Shown here piece by piece: positions 49,066-59,400 of a DNA stretch of 64,000 nucleotides (position 1 is its first letter; every line of letters begins with the position of its first letter). The notes beneath the pieces are model-generated. The model saw nothing but the letters and a program-made list of their open reading frames with translations, was not told where the DNA came from and ran no database searches. Where the stretch lies: assembly GCA_964607025.1 (NCBI GenBank), contig CAZSIL010000004.1, forward strand, positions 1-64,000. Direction: 5' to 3'. Made by a program: the position numbers and the translations under genes. The DNA is from SIG565 sp964607025 (lineage in GTDB: Bacteria; Bacillota; Clostridia; Oscillospirales; Acutalibacteraceae).

Positions 49066-51561
49066 TTACGGTTTGTTAAATAAATGAATTACAAGGGACA
49101 CCAAAAATGCGATTGCGATATACAAATATGCGCTTCCTGAATCTATGGGAGAAAGTCCGCTAAGATATGAACTGTAAATATATATAGCCGAAGTTATAAC
49201 CCATGCGATACTATGGAAAACGCGAAGAAAAGATATATCGCGTTTGATTTTGGCGGCGCAGTTGAATATAAATAAAAACGCCTCGCATCTGCCTTTATGG
49301 GCGGCGTAGGATGATATATCGTCCTTTTCCTTTGCTTTGTTTTGATATAATTGTGCTCCGGAACTACCCATCACATAGACTGATTCTTCATAAAGTCCGA
49401 AATAGTCACAAACCATTTCGCTTGTTATATTAGGGTCGCAGGTGTCAACAAGTAAAGTAACACCTGAACCGCAAAGTTTGTGAAGCTCACTTGCAATATC
49501 GGCGCTAACATTGTATTTAACCATAAGTAAAGCACAGGGCTTTTCATCGCTCGCAACATATACGGGGAAAAATCCATTTCGCAGTATTTTTTTATCAACT
49601 TCGAACGACGGGGTTTTAATGCCGTGAGCTTCGAGCAAGGTGCGATTACCTATAAATACGTGGCGGTTGCCAATCCAACCGCTAATACCTAAGCGTTCTT
49701 CATATTTTACTGAGTCGGCTTCGGGGATTTTATTGCCGTCGGTCGTCGCAATATTTTCGAAAATAGATTTATAGGGACTACCAATTTGTTTTGTGAGTGC
49801 CGCGGCAAAACGAAGGGTTTCATCTATACGGTTGGAATCAAGCGCCTGAATGTTATAAAGAGTTACTGTGCCGTCAGGAAATAAATCCTTTGACCTTACG
49901 GTAACGGCATTAGCAAGTTCTATTTTTTTTGCAGCGGTACTGCCCGTTATCATAGCGCCGTTTTTATTGAGCTTTTTTGAAGCGGCGCGCAGCGGCAAAA
50001 TATCGGTAAAAAGCAATGTCGGAGCATAGGCAAAACCTAAGAATACAGTAAATGCCATAGCGAAGCCGTGCAAGGTTCCTGTGTATACGCCGTAGAAAAT
50101 GCCGAGAACTGCAGAGCAAACGGCGGCAATTAAGGCGAAAGTCGAAAAGTTTTGGTGGGAAACCTTATCTATCTCGGTGTTCTTAACAAAATCGAGAACG
50201 TTTATGCAAGGTGCATCAATACCTACAAGCACGTCCCCCTCTACAGAGTTTTTTGCCATAGCAAAGGTTATTTGTTTATCATCAACAAATTTAAGCGCGA
50301 ATTTTTTATTTCGTGATGCTATAATTCGGAAGTTACCAAGAATTGTGGATTCGCGCATACAAACCGCAATACATTTAAACATAAAGTTTAGTGTGATGAA
50401 TAATAAAACAGAATAAGGATTCTTTTGTGCAATAAGCGCTATTACTGCATAAACTATTGCTGATACGCCTAAAACACCTGTAGTACTTTCGGCAACATAC
50501 TGTCGTTTGAATAGCGAGGGTATACTCAAAAAAGCATCGTAGTTTACAAGCATTATAACCGCAAAAACCGCAGTGCTTATTATGCCGAAGAACGACTGAT
50601 TCACGTATAACTTATCGTGTATAGTGGGAATAAGGGGGGCTAAAAAAACCAGCATTAATAAAAAGGTTATAACTGCCTTTATTCTAGCACCCTTTAGCTT
50701 TGCTATCAGATTACCGCCGATGCGTTTTGCATCATTAAAGCAGGTGTAATCGTCCGCAACCTCAAAGTTTTCATCTTCAAACGAAAAGGGATTAACAAGT
50801 AAAGTGGAATTTTTCGGTTCCTGCGTTTCAAACATCTCTGCGGATAAATCGATAATTTTGGTGCCACTTGTTATATCTTCGAATTTTTCGGCTGAAGTCA
50901 CCGAGTCAAAGGTAATGGTCTTATCAATATCGGAAATGGTGCGAATGTTATCTTCATCACTATTTTCCATAGTTATTTCTTCCGTTACGGTTGGTGTTAC
51001 CTTTTTTGGAGCGAGGGGGTTATCGGTTTTTGCATTAACTTCGGGCTTGTTTTCTTCTCTTTTAAGTGAATCATAGGTAACCGAGCCGATATTGCTTAAC
51101 TGTTCGAGTAATTTGGCAGCTTTGAGCTCTGATGTGTTTATGATACTTTCAATGCTCTCAAGGGTATATGCGGGTTTATCTTCGGTCACAACACCGCCGC
51201 CTTCATTGATAAACGGCATACATTTATCGAGCAATGTTTTACCATCGTTTTCACGCTTTACGCTAACAACACCGCTAGGCAAAGCTGTTTCGGGCTTCGC
51301 AGATTTCTCTTCCTGTGAAGCTTGTGGTTTGGCGTTCGCTTTAACGCGATTTTTAAGTGCTTCTAAAGGTGTTGCACCGCCCGTCATAGGTATATTTTGA
51401 GTCTTTCGTTTGGGCGCACCATTCCCAAGTACTTCATCTGCGGTAAGAGCATAAGGCGCCGTATGAATAAAGGAAGGGTTATCAAGCCCCGATATATCTT
51501 CGGGTATGTAATCAGAATTGTCGGCATGTTTACCGTTCTTCTTTTTTCCAAACAATCCCAT
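49066..51561 (-). CDS. P-type-ATPase-like protein without catalytic residues
   Basis: 831 residues. Residues 1-285 are hydrophilic and probably disordered. After that the order of a P1B-type ATPase is visible: helix pairs at about 293-315, 323-345, 360-380 and 383-402, an actuator-like segment, helices at 474-495 and 500-520, then N and P domains, and two last helices (783-803, 811-829). The phosphorylation motif DKTGT is replaced by SKDLF (557-561) and the TGD motif by DTCDPN (706-711). It is thus unlikely to pump ions. It may sense or scaffold; function unknown. Confidence 0.7.
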   Translation of the reverse strand: MGLFGKKKNGKHADNSDYIPEDISGLDNPSFIHTAPYALTADEVLGNGAPKRKTQNIPMTGGATPLEALKNRVKANAKPQASQEEKSAKPETALPSGVVSVKRENDGKTLLDKCMPFINEGGGVVTEDKPAYTLESIESIINTSELKAAKLLEQLSNIGSVTYDSLKREENKPEVNAKTDNPLAPKKVTPTVTEEITMENSDEDNIRTISDIDKTITFDSVTSAEKFEDITSGTKIIDLSAEMFETQEPKNSTLLVNPFSFEDENFEVADDYTCFNDAKRIGGNLIAKLKGARIKAVITFLLMLVFLAPLIPTIHDKLYVNQSFFGIISTAVFAVIMLVNYDAFLSIPSLFKRQYVAESTTGVLGVSAIVYAVIALIAQKNPYSVLLFITLNFMFKCIAVCMRESTILGNFRIIASRNKKFALKFVDDKQITFAMAKNSVEGDVLVGIDAPCINVLDFVKNTEIDKVSHQNFSTFALIAAVCSAVLGIFYGVYTGTLHGFAMAFTVFLGFAYAPTLLFTDILPLRAASKKLNKNGAMITGSTAAKKIELANAVTVRSKDLFPDGTVTLYNIQALDSNRIDETLRFAAALTKQIGSPYKSIFENIATTDGNKIPEADSVKYEERLGISGWIGNRHVFIGNRTLLEAHGIKTPSFEVDKKILRNGFFPVYVASDEKPCALLMVKYNVSADIASELHKLCGSGVTLLVDTCDPNITSEMVCDYFGLYEESVYVMGSSGAQLYQNKAKEKDDISSYAAHKGRCEAFLFIFNCAAKIKRDISFLRVFHSIAWVITSAIYIYSSYLSGLSPIDSGSAYLYIAIAFLVSLVIHLFNKP

Positions 51562-51590
51562 CGTTATCCTTCATATCCTTTCAAAATTAT

Positions 51591-52343
51591 TTATCCCCGT
51601 TTTCTTATAACCTCGTACATAAGTATGCCTGCCGCAACCGAGGCGTTAAGTGAGTTAATTTTGCCTTTCATTGGTAAACTTATAATTTCATCACATTTTG
51701 AAGAAACCAGTTTACCGATACCTTTGCCTTCGTTGCCTATAACCAAGGCCAAAGGCACATCGTAATCAAAATCGGTGTAGGGTTTGCCGTCCATATCGGC
51801 ACCGAAAACCCATATACCTTGTTTTTTGAGTTTTTCAATTTCATTTGCAACGTTGGTGACTCTGGCTACCTTCATATATTCCAGTGCACCGCTTGCACTT
51901 TTGGCAACCGTGGCATTGAGAGATGCCGAGCGCCGTTTTGGAATGATAATTCCATGTACACCGGACGCTTCTGCGGTACGTATTATAGCGCCGAGATTAT
52001 GCGGGTCTTCAATTTCATCGCAAATTATAATAAACGGTTTCTCATTTCTATCTTCAGCCGTTTTGAGTATGTCTTCAACACTGCTGTATTCTTCGGCAGA
52101 AAACATAACCGCAACGCCCTGGTGATTTGCGCCGCCGCAAAGAAAATCAAGTTTCTGGGGAGACACTTCCTTAATTAGAACCCCTTTAGCACTGCATTTT
52201 GCGATAATAGCGGTTACCGAACCGCCTGTAACACCGTGGGCTATAAGAAGACGGTCTATCTCGCGGCCCGAGCGGATGGCTTCAAGCACCGAGTTCCTTC
52301 CGCAAATTATATTATTGTTTAATGAATTTTCTTTTACTTCCAT
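51591..52343 (-). CDS. rlmB: 23S rRNA 2'-O-ribose methyltransferase, RlmB/TrmH family
   Basis: 250 residues of the SPOUT class. ICGRNSVLEAIRSGREIDRL, then EDPHNLGAIIRTAEASGVHG, LVIGNEGKGIG and SLPMKGKINSLNASVAAGI, the three knot motifs. It modifies the ribose of a guanosine, normally in 23S rRNA. ATG 52343 is preferred over the adjacent TTG. Confidence 0.9.
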   Translation of the reverse strand: MEVKENSLNNNIICGRNSVLEAIRSGREIDRLLIAHGVTGGSVTAIIAKCSAKGVLIKEVSPQKLDFLCGGANHQGVAVMFSAEEYSSVEDILKTAEDRNEKPFIIICDEIEDPHNLGAIIRTAEASGVHGIIIPKRRSASLNATVAKSASGALEYMKVARVTNVANEIEKLKKQGIWVFGADMDGKPYTDFDYDVPLALVIGNEGKGIGKLVSSKCDEIISLPMKGKINSLNASVAAGILMYEVIRKRG

Positions 52344-52486
52344 CAAACCGAATCCCCTTAGAGTGATAAGAATATATAATTAATTAATATTATAACATAT
52401 AATCTTAAAAAAAAGAAGAGTAAATTAATAGAAAAGTTGGGATTCGGTAATATTTTTATTCCTTTTGTAAACACTTTAAATAAATT

Positions 52487-52492
52487 TATAAA
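52487..52492 (+). promoter_or_regulatory. Probable -10 of the eno promoter
   Basis: TATAAA (52487-52492) with TTGTAA (52465-52470) 16 bp upstream. The transcript start would be very near the ribosome site AAAAGGAG. Confidence 0.5.
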
Positions 52493-52512
52493 TTCAAAAG
52501 GAGTAATGCCAA

Positions 52513-53748
52513 ATGGATAGGTCTATAAAAAACGTCCGAGCATATGAAATGTTAGATTCGCGCGGTAATCCAACTGTTGGCGCTAAAGTGTGCTTAAATG
52601 ATGGAAGCTTCGGATTTGCATTGTCGCCTTCGGGCGCCTCTACGGGTGCTTATGAAGCGTATGAGTTGCGCGACAGTGATGAAAACAGGTATGGCGGCAA
52701 GGGTGTAAGGAAAGCGGTGGAGAACGTAAATTCTGTGATTTGCGGTGCTCTTATGGGATTACATGCTGATAAACAAACCGAAATAGATTATAAAATGATT
52801 GAACTGGACGGCAGCGAAAACAAGAAAAACATAGGTGCAAATGCAACACTTGCCGTATCCTTGGCGGTTGCAAAAGCGGCGGCAATGTCGTACAATTTGC
52901 CGCTTTATAAGTATCTTGGCGGTATAAACGGCACAAAGCTGCCGCGTCCTATGATGAATATTTTAAACGGCGGCGCCCACGCAAAAAATAACATTGATAT
53001 TCAGGAATTTATGATAACGCCTATAAAGAGTGATTCTTTTGCCGATTCGCTTCGCAGCTGCAGTGAAATTTATCATACTTTGGGTGGGTTGCTAAAAAAA
53101 TATAATATGACGGGTGTCGGTGACGAAGGCGGATTCGCGCCCGACCTTCAGAGTGACGAACAGGCAATAGAATTAATTTGTACAGCTATTGAAAAAGCGG
53201 GATATTCTACAGATGATATAAAAATAGCCCTTGATATTGCATCAAGTGAATGGTATCAGGGCGATGGTGTGTATTTTTTGCCTAAAAGAAAGGTTAATAT
53301 GAGCGGTGAAACGCTTATAAATATGTATGAAGATTTGTGCAGTAAATATCCGATAATTTCTATCGAAGACGGTCTTGGCGAGGATGATTGGGAAAACTGG
53401 AAGGTTATGACCGATAGATTAGGGGACACAGTGCAGCTCGTTGGCGATGATTTGTTTGTAACTAACCCCGTAAAATTGTGTTACGGAATTGATAACAAGG
53501 TTGCTAACGCTATCCTTGTAAAACCAAATCAAATAGGTACGCTCAGCGAAACGATGCGGGTTGTCCGTATGGCAGAGGAGCACGGATATAAATCCATAAT
53601 TTCGCACCGTTCGGGCGAGACTGAAGACACAACGATTGCCGATATTGCCGTGGCTACAAATGCAGGGCAAATAAAAACCGGCGCACCAGCCAGAAGCGAC
53701 CGCGTAGCAAAATATAACCGATTGTTAATTATTGAAAGTGAATTATAA
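52513..53748 (+). CDS. eno: Enolase
   Basis: 411 residues, a little shorter than usual (about 430). Motifs: SPSGASTGAYEAYELRD, GGAHAKNNIDIQEFM (His), GVGDEGGFAPDL (Glu), SIEDGLGEDD, VGDDLFVTNP, the catalytic Lys in VKPNQIGTLSE, and SHRSGETEDTTIADIAVAT. Converts 2-phosphoglycerate to PEP. AAAAGGAG precedes the ATG. Confidence 0.95.
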   Translation: MDRSIKNVRAYEMLDSRGNPTVGAKVCLNDGSFGFALSPSGASTGAYEAYELRDSDENRYGGKGVRKAVENVNSVICGALMGLHADKQTEIDYKMIELDGSENKKNIGANATLAVSLAVAKAAAMSYNLPLYKYLGGINGTKLPRPMMNILNGGAHAKNNIDIQEFMITPIKSDSFADSLRSCSEIYHTLGGLLKKYNMTGVGDEGGFAPDLQSDEQAIELICTAIEKAGYSTDDIKIALDIASSEWYQGDGVYFLPKRKVNMSGETLINMYEDLCSKYPIISIEDGLGEDDWENWKVMTDRLGDTVQLVGDDLFVTNPVKLCYGIDNKVANAILVKPNQIGTLSETMRVVRMAEEHGYKSIISHRSGETEDTTIADIAVATNAGQIKTGAPARSDRVAKYNRLLIIESEL

Positions 53749-53785
53749 AAAAATGAGCGTGAACATTTTGTTCACGCTCATTTTT
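53749..53785. terminator. Bidirectional terminator, eno / mscL
   Basis: AAAAATGAGCGTGAAC-atttt-GTTCACGCTCATTTTT. Confidence 0.9.
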
Positions 53786-53788
53786 GTG

Positions 53789-54241
53789 TTAGTCTTCAAG
53801 TACCGATGTACAGTGGGGACAACGGGTGGCATCAATAGCAATTTCGCTTTTGCAGAAAGGGCAGGTCTTGATGGTAGGCGCGGCGGGTTCTTCCGCAGCT
53901 TCTTCTTTTTTGCCTAAATGAACTAACTTGTTGCCGAGTTCTTCTGCCTTTTTAATGGCTTTAACGATAAGAAAAATGATAAATGCCATAATTAAAAAGT
54001 TAATAACCGCAGAGATAAACTCGCCGTATTCAAGATATACTGCACTCTCCCCTGTGCCTTTAAGTAATATCTTTGCACCAAACTCGGTTTTTACAATAAG
54101 GTCAAGTATTGGTTGGATGATGTTTTCGGTAAGACTTGTAACGATATCCTTGAAAGCGGCACCAATGATGACACCTATAGCCATATCAAGCACATTGCCT
54201 TTGGTAATAAAATCTTTAAATTCGCCTAAAAACTTTTTCAT
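53789..54241 (-). CDS. mscL: Large-conductance mechanosensitive channel with zinc-ribbon tail
   Basis: 150 residues. FKDFITKGNVLDMAIGVIIGAAFKDIV is the first helix and its amphipathic N terminus; the second helix is near residues 75-98. The family is usually about 130-140 residues and ends in a charged helix. Here a CPFCKSEI...CPHC zinc-ribbon is added after that helix. It opens on osmotic downshock to release solutes. Confidence 0.93.
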   Translation of the reverse strand: MKKFLGEFKDFITKGNVLDMAIGVIIGAAFKDIVTSLTENIIQPILDLIVKTEFGAKILLKGTGESAVYLEYGEFISAVINFLIMAFIIFLIVKAIKKAEELGNKLVHLGKKEEAAEEPAAPTIKTCPFCKSEIAIDATRCPHCTSVLED

Positions 54242-54256
54242 AATATTTCCCCCTTT

Positions 54257-55390
54257 TTATTTATTCTCTACGGCAATCCTCGGCACACGCTTTGAAATAC
54301 CGCAAATAATTTCATAATTTATCATACCGCAAATATCGGCAACATCGGTAGCAGTAGGTTCTTTACCGAAAAGTATAACTTCGTCACCACGTTTTACATT
54401 TTCTATATCACTTACGTCTACCATAAACTGATCCATACAAACACGGCCGAGGATTTTTGCTGGTTTGCCGTTTATCACAACGTATCCCTTTCCTGACAAT
54501 GCTCTCGGATAACCGTCGCCGTAACCCGCAGTAACCGTTGCAACCTTTGTAGGTTCACTTATAGTAAAAGTTCTACCATAGCTTACAGTATCGCCCGTAT
54601 TAAGAGTTTTTACCATACTTACAACCGACTTAAATGTCATAACAGGGATAAGTTCATCTTCGGCCGCCGCAGCTCCTGTGGCAGTCAGTCCATAAAGCAC
54701 AATACCCGGGCGGCAGAAGTTGGTGCCGTCGTCATTGGCGGTAAACAATGCGGCGGAGTTGTTTGTGTGGCGCATAATTGGATTTATGCCGTTATCTTTT
54801 AAAAACTTCACCGCCGATAAAAATAGTTTTTGCTGTTTTTTAGTAAATTCAAGCGCTTCTTCATCAATACCGTCGGACACCGCGAAATGTGTAAATACAC
54901 CTTCGGCATTAAGATAGGGCAGACGGGCGGCTTCAAGGGCATCAACGATTTCTGCAAGACCTTCATTTCGGCAGTCAAACCCTATTCTTCCCATGCCTGT
55001 ATCAAGCTTTAAGTGTATATTAATTGTTTTACCGGATTTTTGTGCGGCAAACGATAATTCTTTTGCATATTCGAGCGCATAAACCGCTTGTGAAATGTTA
55101 TGTTCTATTAACAGGTCGGCATTGGCAGTTGGCGTATATCCCAAAATCAAAATATGTCCTCCAACACCCATTTCTCGAAGCTCCACAGCTTCATCAATAT
55201 TGGAAACAGCAAAATTGCAAACGCCGTTTTCCCACAAAACTTTAGCAACTATTTCTGTGGAGTGACAATAAGCATCGGCTTTTATAACAGCCATAATTTC
55301 CTTGCCGCCGGCATTTTCTTTTATAACATTTAAATTATGTAACAGCGCGGCGATATCGATTTCCGCCCATGTTCTTTTTAAAAATTTCAT
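54257..55390 (-). CDS. alr: Alanine racemase
   Basis: 377 residues. The PLP-lysine motif reads AVIKADAYCHSTE, where AYGHG is usual. The other signatures are YGRTFTISEP (catalytic Tyr region), GRVCMDQFMVDVSD and HTNNSAALF. Makes D-Ala for peptidoglycan. Located 15 bases upstream of mscL in a two-gene operon. Confidence 0.93.
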   Translation of the reverse strand: MKFLKRTWAEIDIAALLHNLNVIKENAGGKEIMAVIKADAYCHSTEIVAKVLWENGVCNFAVSNIDEAVELREMGVGGHILILGYTPTANADLLIEHNISQAVYALEYAKELSFAAQKSGKTINIHLKLDTGMGRIGFDCRNEGLAEIVDALEAARLPYLNAEGVFTHFAVSDGIDEEALEFTKKQQKLFLSAVKFLKDNGINPIMRHTNNSAALFTANDDGTNFCRPGIVLYGLTATGAAAAEDELIPVMTFKSVVSMVKTLNTGDTVSYGRTFTISEPTKVATVTAGYGDGYPRALSGKGYVVINGKPAKILGRVCMDQFMVDVSDIENVKRGDEVILFGKEPTATDVADICGMINYEIICGISKRVPRIAVENK

Positions 55391-55431
55391 ATAAACCCCT
55401 TTTAGAAACGGATTTTGCTTTTTCGCTTTGC

Positions 55432-55466
55432 ACTAACAAAGAGTGTGACAGAGAAACTGTCACACT
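55432..55466 (-). terminator. Terminator of the hprK-pfkA operon
   Basis: Minus strand AGTGTGACAG-tttct-CTGTCACACT followed by CTTTGTT. Confidence 0.8.
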
Positions 55467-55475
55467 GCTTGGAGG

Positions 55476-56438
55476 TTAAATTGAGATTTCGTTTGCTATA
55501 TTGTATGCTTCAATATCAAAGGGCTTAACCATTTGCAGCGCCTCATAGATATCATAGTTGACAATTTTTTCTTGGCGGTAGGCAATAACGCGGTTGCCGA
55601 TACCCTGATTCAAAAGACTAACTGCTTCATGTCCCATAAGACTTGCAAAAAGACGGTCACGAAGAGTGGGAGAACCACCACGCTGTACGTGTCCCAAAAT
55701 GGTAGCGCGGGTTTCAATACCGGTAATTTCTTCGATTTGCTTTGTAAGTTCGCCCGTTTTGCCAACACCCTCGGCAACAACGATAATAAAGTGTTTTTTA
55801 CCCGTTGCCTTTGTCCGCTCGATTTTATCAATAATATCGCGCTGCAAATCGTATTTGATTTCCGGCACTAAAATAGCGGTAGAGCCAACGGCAATACCCG
55901 TTTGAAGCGCTATCCATCCTGCGTGTCTTCCCATAACTTCAATAACACTGCAACGCTCGTGCGACTGTGTAGTGTCACGTAGTTTATCAATCATTTGCAT
56001 TGCAGTATTCATTGCGGTATCAAATCCGATGGAATATTCGGTAGAAGAAATATCGTTATCTATTGTGCCGGGAACACCAACACAGGGAATGCCGCGTAAA
56101 GACAAATCTCTGGCACCCCTGAAAGAACCGTCACCGCCTATAACAACGATACCTTCAATTCCTTCTTTATGGCAGGTTTCAACCGCCTTTTTAATACCTG
56201 CTTCGGTCTTAAATTCGGGACTTCTTGCAGTGTATAAAATAGTGCCGCCGCGGTGGATAATTTCCGATACCGAGCGAATATTCATATCAATAATATCACC
56301 GTCAATAAGACCATTATATCCGCGGTGTATACCCTTAACGTTCATACCGAGCGAGATGGCGCTTCTTACAACCGAACGCACAACCGCATTCATACCGGGC
56401 GCGTCACCGCCACTGGTCAGTACTCCTATAGTTTTCAT
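55476..56438 (-). CDS. pfkA: ATP-dependent 6-phosphofructokinase
   Basis: 320 residues. GVLTSGGDAPGMNAVVR, GGDGSFRGA, and the catalytic GTIDNDI are present. ATP-type is read from Gly in GGDGS. Makes fructose 1,6-bisphosphate. It follows dnaE, as in many Firmicutes. Confidence 0.96.
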   Translation of the reverse strand: MKTIGVLTSGGDAPGMNAVVRSVVRSAISLGMNVKGIHRGYNGLIDGDIIDMNIRSVSEIIHRGGTILYTARSPEFKTEAGIKKAVETCHKEGIEGIVVIGGDGSFRGARDLSLRGIPCVGVPGTIDNDISSTEYSIGFDTAMNTAMQMIDKLRDTTQSHERCSVIEVMGRHAGWIALQTGIAVGSTAILVPEIKYDLQRDIIDKIERTKATGKKHFIIVVAEGVGKTGELTKQIEEITGIETRATILGHVQRGGSPTLRDRLFASLMGHEAVSLLNQGIGNRVIAYRQEKIVNYDIYEALQMVKPFDIEAYNIANEISI

Positions 56439-56492
56439 AATATCAACCTCATTTTTTGCAAACTATAATGAATTATATAACAAAACTAAAAA

Positions 56493-59400
56493 TTATTCAA
56501 CTGTTTTTATATTACTATTTCCCACAATTTCGCGAATTTTTCCGATAATTTCACTTTTATCGTCAATTTTCATATTGTCGGGTACTGCAAACTGTTTACC
56601 GTTATCCGCACAGAACAAAATAACGGGAGTGTCGCCCTTATACCGAGGTAATAACGCTTTAATTTTTTCAACCTCTGCACAGTTTATAGACGGCACCTTG
56701 ATATAGACCTTTTTTGCACGTCTTGAAAATGATGTCAACTTGCCTTCATCAATAACTGAAATACCGTCACAAATAATTTCGGTCGGCTTGTCGTCACGCT
56801 CCGAAACCTTACCGCTAATGAGCAGTATATTGTTTTCGGTAAGCAGCGGCTTGTAAAGAGTGTAAGCAGAATTGAATATTGTTAAATCTATACTGCCGTA
56901 AAGGTCTTCGGCTGATGCCGAACAAAGCATTTGTCCGTTTTTCAGCATTTTGGGTTTAATTTTTTCTATCAAAGCCACAAGTGTTACGCGTTGTCCGTCA
57001 GTATAAACTCCCGACAAAATATCTTCGGTTTTTGCAGCCCCCATGCGACGCGCAAAGGTTTCGTAATTTTCTACGGGGTGACCAGATAAATAAATACCCG
57101 TCGCTTCCTTTTCAAGACGTAATAATTCGGATTTAGGCATCTCGTTAATTTCGGGCAAAGTAAATGTGGTTTGAGTGTCCACACCTGCATTATCAAATAA
57201 ATTTATTTGCCCTGCCGCGCGGTAGCGCTTTTCGTTATCAACTGCCGCAAGTACTGTATCAATAGAATAAAGCATTTGTTTGCGTGAGCTTTCCAAAGAG
57301 TCCATAGCTCCGCTTTTAATAAGTGTTTCAAGTGCGCGGCGGTTAAAATCGCGAGAAGCATTACGAAGGCAAAAATCATACATTGACGTGTATTCGCCGC
57401 CGTTTTCACGCTCACGTATTATCTTCTCAATCAGTCCCATGCCGATGTTTTTAAGCGCGCAAAGTCCAAACCTTATTTCATCCTTTTCACCGTGGAATAA
57501 GGAAAAACTACGGTTTACGTCGGGCGGTAAAATTTTAAGACCTAAACGTTTACACTCGGCATTATACTGCGAAATTTTACCCGTGCTGTCAAGCATACTC
57601 GAAAACAGTGCCGCCATATATTCGGCAGGGTAGTGGCATTTAAGGTAGGCGGTTCGGTATGCGATAACGCCGTATGCAGCGGCGTGACCTTTATTGAAAG
57701 CGTAGGACGCAAATGCCGACATGTCATCAAATATTTCTTTTGCTATGTGTTCGGGTACACCGCGTTTTATAGCACCTTCGCATAGAACATTTCCATTTTC
57801 GTCGGTCTCACCGTAGATAAATGCGTTGCGTTCTTTCTCCATAACGTCGTGCTTTTTCTTGCTCATAGCACGACGCACAATATCGGCGCGTCCAAACGAA
57901 TAACCGGCAAGCGAGCGGCATATTTGCATAACCTGTTCTTGATAAACAATACATCCGTAGGTGACTTCGAGTATGGGTTTGAGTAGTGGATGTAAATAAG
58001 TTACGTTTTGTGGATTATGTCGGTTGCTTATATATTTGGGTATAGAATCCATAGGACCGGGGCGATAGAGCGAGAGTATCGCAATTAAATCTTCAATATT
58101 CTCGGGAACAAATTGTCTGAGTACGTTTTTCATACCGACCGATTCAAACTGGAAAACGCCATCTGTATATCCGTTTGCCATCATTTTAAGGGTTTCGGTA
58201 TCATCAAGTGATATTTTTTCTATATCGAACTCTGGCGCGTACTTTTTTATTGCCTTTTCGGTAACGTCGATAATCGTTATGTTGCGAAGTCCCAAAAAAT
58301 CCATTTTGAGAAGTCCCAATTCATCCAGCGCCGTCATTGTATACTGGGTTACAATCGCATCGTCGTTTTTTGCCAGTGGTACGTAGGTATCGACTGCTTG
58401 GTCAGAAATTACAACGCCAGCCGCGTGGGTGGACGCATTTCTCGGCGAACCCTCAAGTTTTATTGCCATATCAATAACCTTTTTAACGGTAGCGTCATTT
58501 TGATAAAGCGCAGCGAGTTCTGCCGACTTTTTAAGTGCTACGGGTATAGTAATTTTAAGCTCCTGTGGGATTAACTTTGCCACCTTATCACAAAGGGCAT
58601 ACGGCACGTCCATAACTCTGCCGACGTCGCGTACCGCCGCACGTGCTGCCATTGTGCCGAAGGTTACTATTTGTGCTACACGCTCACTTGAGTATTTATC
58701 TATTACGTAATCTATAACCTTTTGTCTGTTGACAAAACAAAAGTCAATATCAAAGTCGGGCATTGAAACACGTTCGGGGTTTAAAAATCTCTCAAAAAGC
58801 AGGTTGTATTTTATTGGGTCAATACCCGTAATACCAACACAGTATGCTGCAATACTTGCCGCACCGCTGCCGCGCCCGGGACCCACGGGAATATCGTGAG
58901 TTTTAGCGTAGTTTACAAAATCTGCAACGATTAAATAATAATCAACGTAGCCCATTTTGTTTATCGTTTCAAGCTCATATTCGAGCCGTTCGATTACTTT
59001 TTTATCGGGCGTGGATCCATAATTTTTATAAAGTCCGTCATAGCATTTCTTTCGGAAATACTCATAGTGGTCTTGGTCGCCTATATCGAAATATGGTAAC
59101 TTGATTTTACCAAACTCAAAATCAAAACTACAAAGTTCGGCTATTTTTGCCGTATTATGTACGGCATCGGGCACGGAAGAAAAAATACTCAGCATTTCTT
59201 CTTCGCTCTTTAAATAAAACTCTTCGGTTTTAAATTCAAGAGTGTCTTCATCATTTAATTTCTTCCCTGTTTGTATGCAAAGCAACACCTTGTGCGCCTC
59301 GGCATCTTCTTTTGCAATATAATGCACGTCGTTTGTTGCAACAAGCGGTATGCCCGTTTCTCGTGATAATTGTATTAATTTTGCATTAACCTGTTTCTGT

